Of a DNA stretch of 5,595 bases, positions 5,460-5,595 are shown piece by piece. Numbering within the stretch: position 1 is the first letter of the stretch; each line of letters begins with the position of its first letter. The notes under the pieces were generated by a model that saw only the letters and a list, made by a program, of their open reading frames with translations, did no database searches and was not told the DNA's origin. Both the position numbers and the translations under genes were made by a program. The stretch comes from an uncultured Eubacteriales bacterium (lineage in GTDB: Bacteria > Bacillota > Clostridia > Oscillospirales > CAG-272): the NCBI GenBank assembly GCA_902491535.1, contig CABUHS010000065.1, positions 1 to 5,595 on the forward strand, given 5' to 3'.

Positions 5460-5570
5460 TTTCTTCTTTCATCCAGACTTTACTGTCGGTTTTGGAATTT
5501 AACCAAATCTGCGCTTTCGCGCTCGCGGACTCTACCGCCGGTCGGGAATTTCACCCTGCCCCGAAGAATT
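5460..5570 (-). ncRNA. FMN riboswitch aptamer (RFN element)
   Basis: On the minus strand the complete RFN element is present. P1 forms from TTCTTC (5563-5568) and GAAGAA (5461-5466). The conserved blocks follow in order: GGGGCAGGGTGAAATTCCC (P2), ACCGGCGGT with AGAGTCCGCGAGC, the variable GCGCGAAAGCGC arm, TTGGTTAAATTCCAAAACC, and GACAGTAAAGTCTGGATGAAAG. It binds flavin mononucleotide and turns down riboflavin synthesis or uptake genes when FMN is plentiful. Here it precedes ribU, the expected partner. All six helices appear intact. Confidence 0.98.
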
Positions 5571-5585
5571 TTATAGCTCTATATT

Positions 5586-5591
5586 ATTATA
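5586..5591 (-). promoter_or_regulatory. -10 box of the ribU operon promoter (partial)
   Basis: Minus-strand TATAAT at 5586-5591 lies about 18 nt before the aptamer's P1 helix. Transcription would start near 5579, just ahead of the riboswitch. The -35 box, expected about 17 nt further upstream, is outside the window. Confidence 0.6.
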
Positions 5592-5595
5592 TTAG

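Overview
The window looks like chromosomal DNA from a Gram-positive anaerobe of the class Clostridia, probably a Ruminococcus-like member of the Oscillospiraceae. The evidence is a clostridial-type 2[4Fe-4S] ferredoxin, purine-rich Shine-Dalgarno sites, near-consensus sigma-A promoters, a YhaM-type nuclease, and an FMN riboswitch ahead of a RibU-type ECF transporter subunit. Assignment to a genus is inference from overall protein style. The six genes are intact; no insertion sequence, CRISPR array, tRNA or rRNA was seen.

Left part (1-888): a 57-residue ferredoxin is encoded on the minus strand. It has its own consensus promoter, a stem-loop at the very 5' end of its mRNA, and a terminator, so it is a self-contained single-gene unit. 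A long AT-rich spacer separates it from the next gene and holds a plus-strand promoter and two inverted repeats that could be operators.

Middle part (889-3094): two plus-strand genes lie in tandem. The first encodes an Xre-type DNA-binding protein fused to a six-helix membrane domain. The second encodes a YhaM-like 3'-to-5' exoribonuclease (OB fold plus HD domain), probably with its own promoter. A long hairpin at 3027-3083 separates them from the convergent operon on the right and probably terminates transcription from both sides.

Right part (3095-5595): a minus-strand operon starts near the right edge. In order of transcription it has a partial promoter, a complete FMN riboswitch, an unusually long and structured leader of about 240 nt, ribU (riboflavin uptake), a small conserved protein of unknown function, and a secreted lipoprotein nuclease with a C-terminal zinc-ribbon-like tail. 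The small gene overlaps the nuclease gene by 11 nt and no terminator is visible between the genes, so FMN may control all three.

The least ordinary part is the leader between the aptamer and ribU (5200-5459). It holds mutually exclusive pairing elements, a 12-nt exact copy of a conserved aptamer strand, an orphan strong Shine-Dalgarno-like motif inside a hairpin, imperfect terminal inverted repeats, and a 40-codon reading frame that ends 4 nt before ribU. It could be an elaborate expression platform or a small dispersed repeat inserted downstream of the aptamer.
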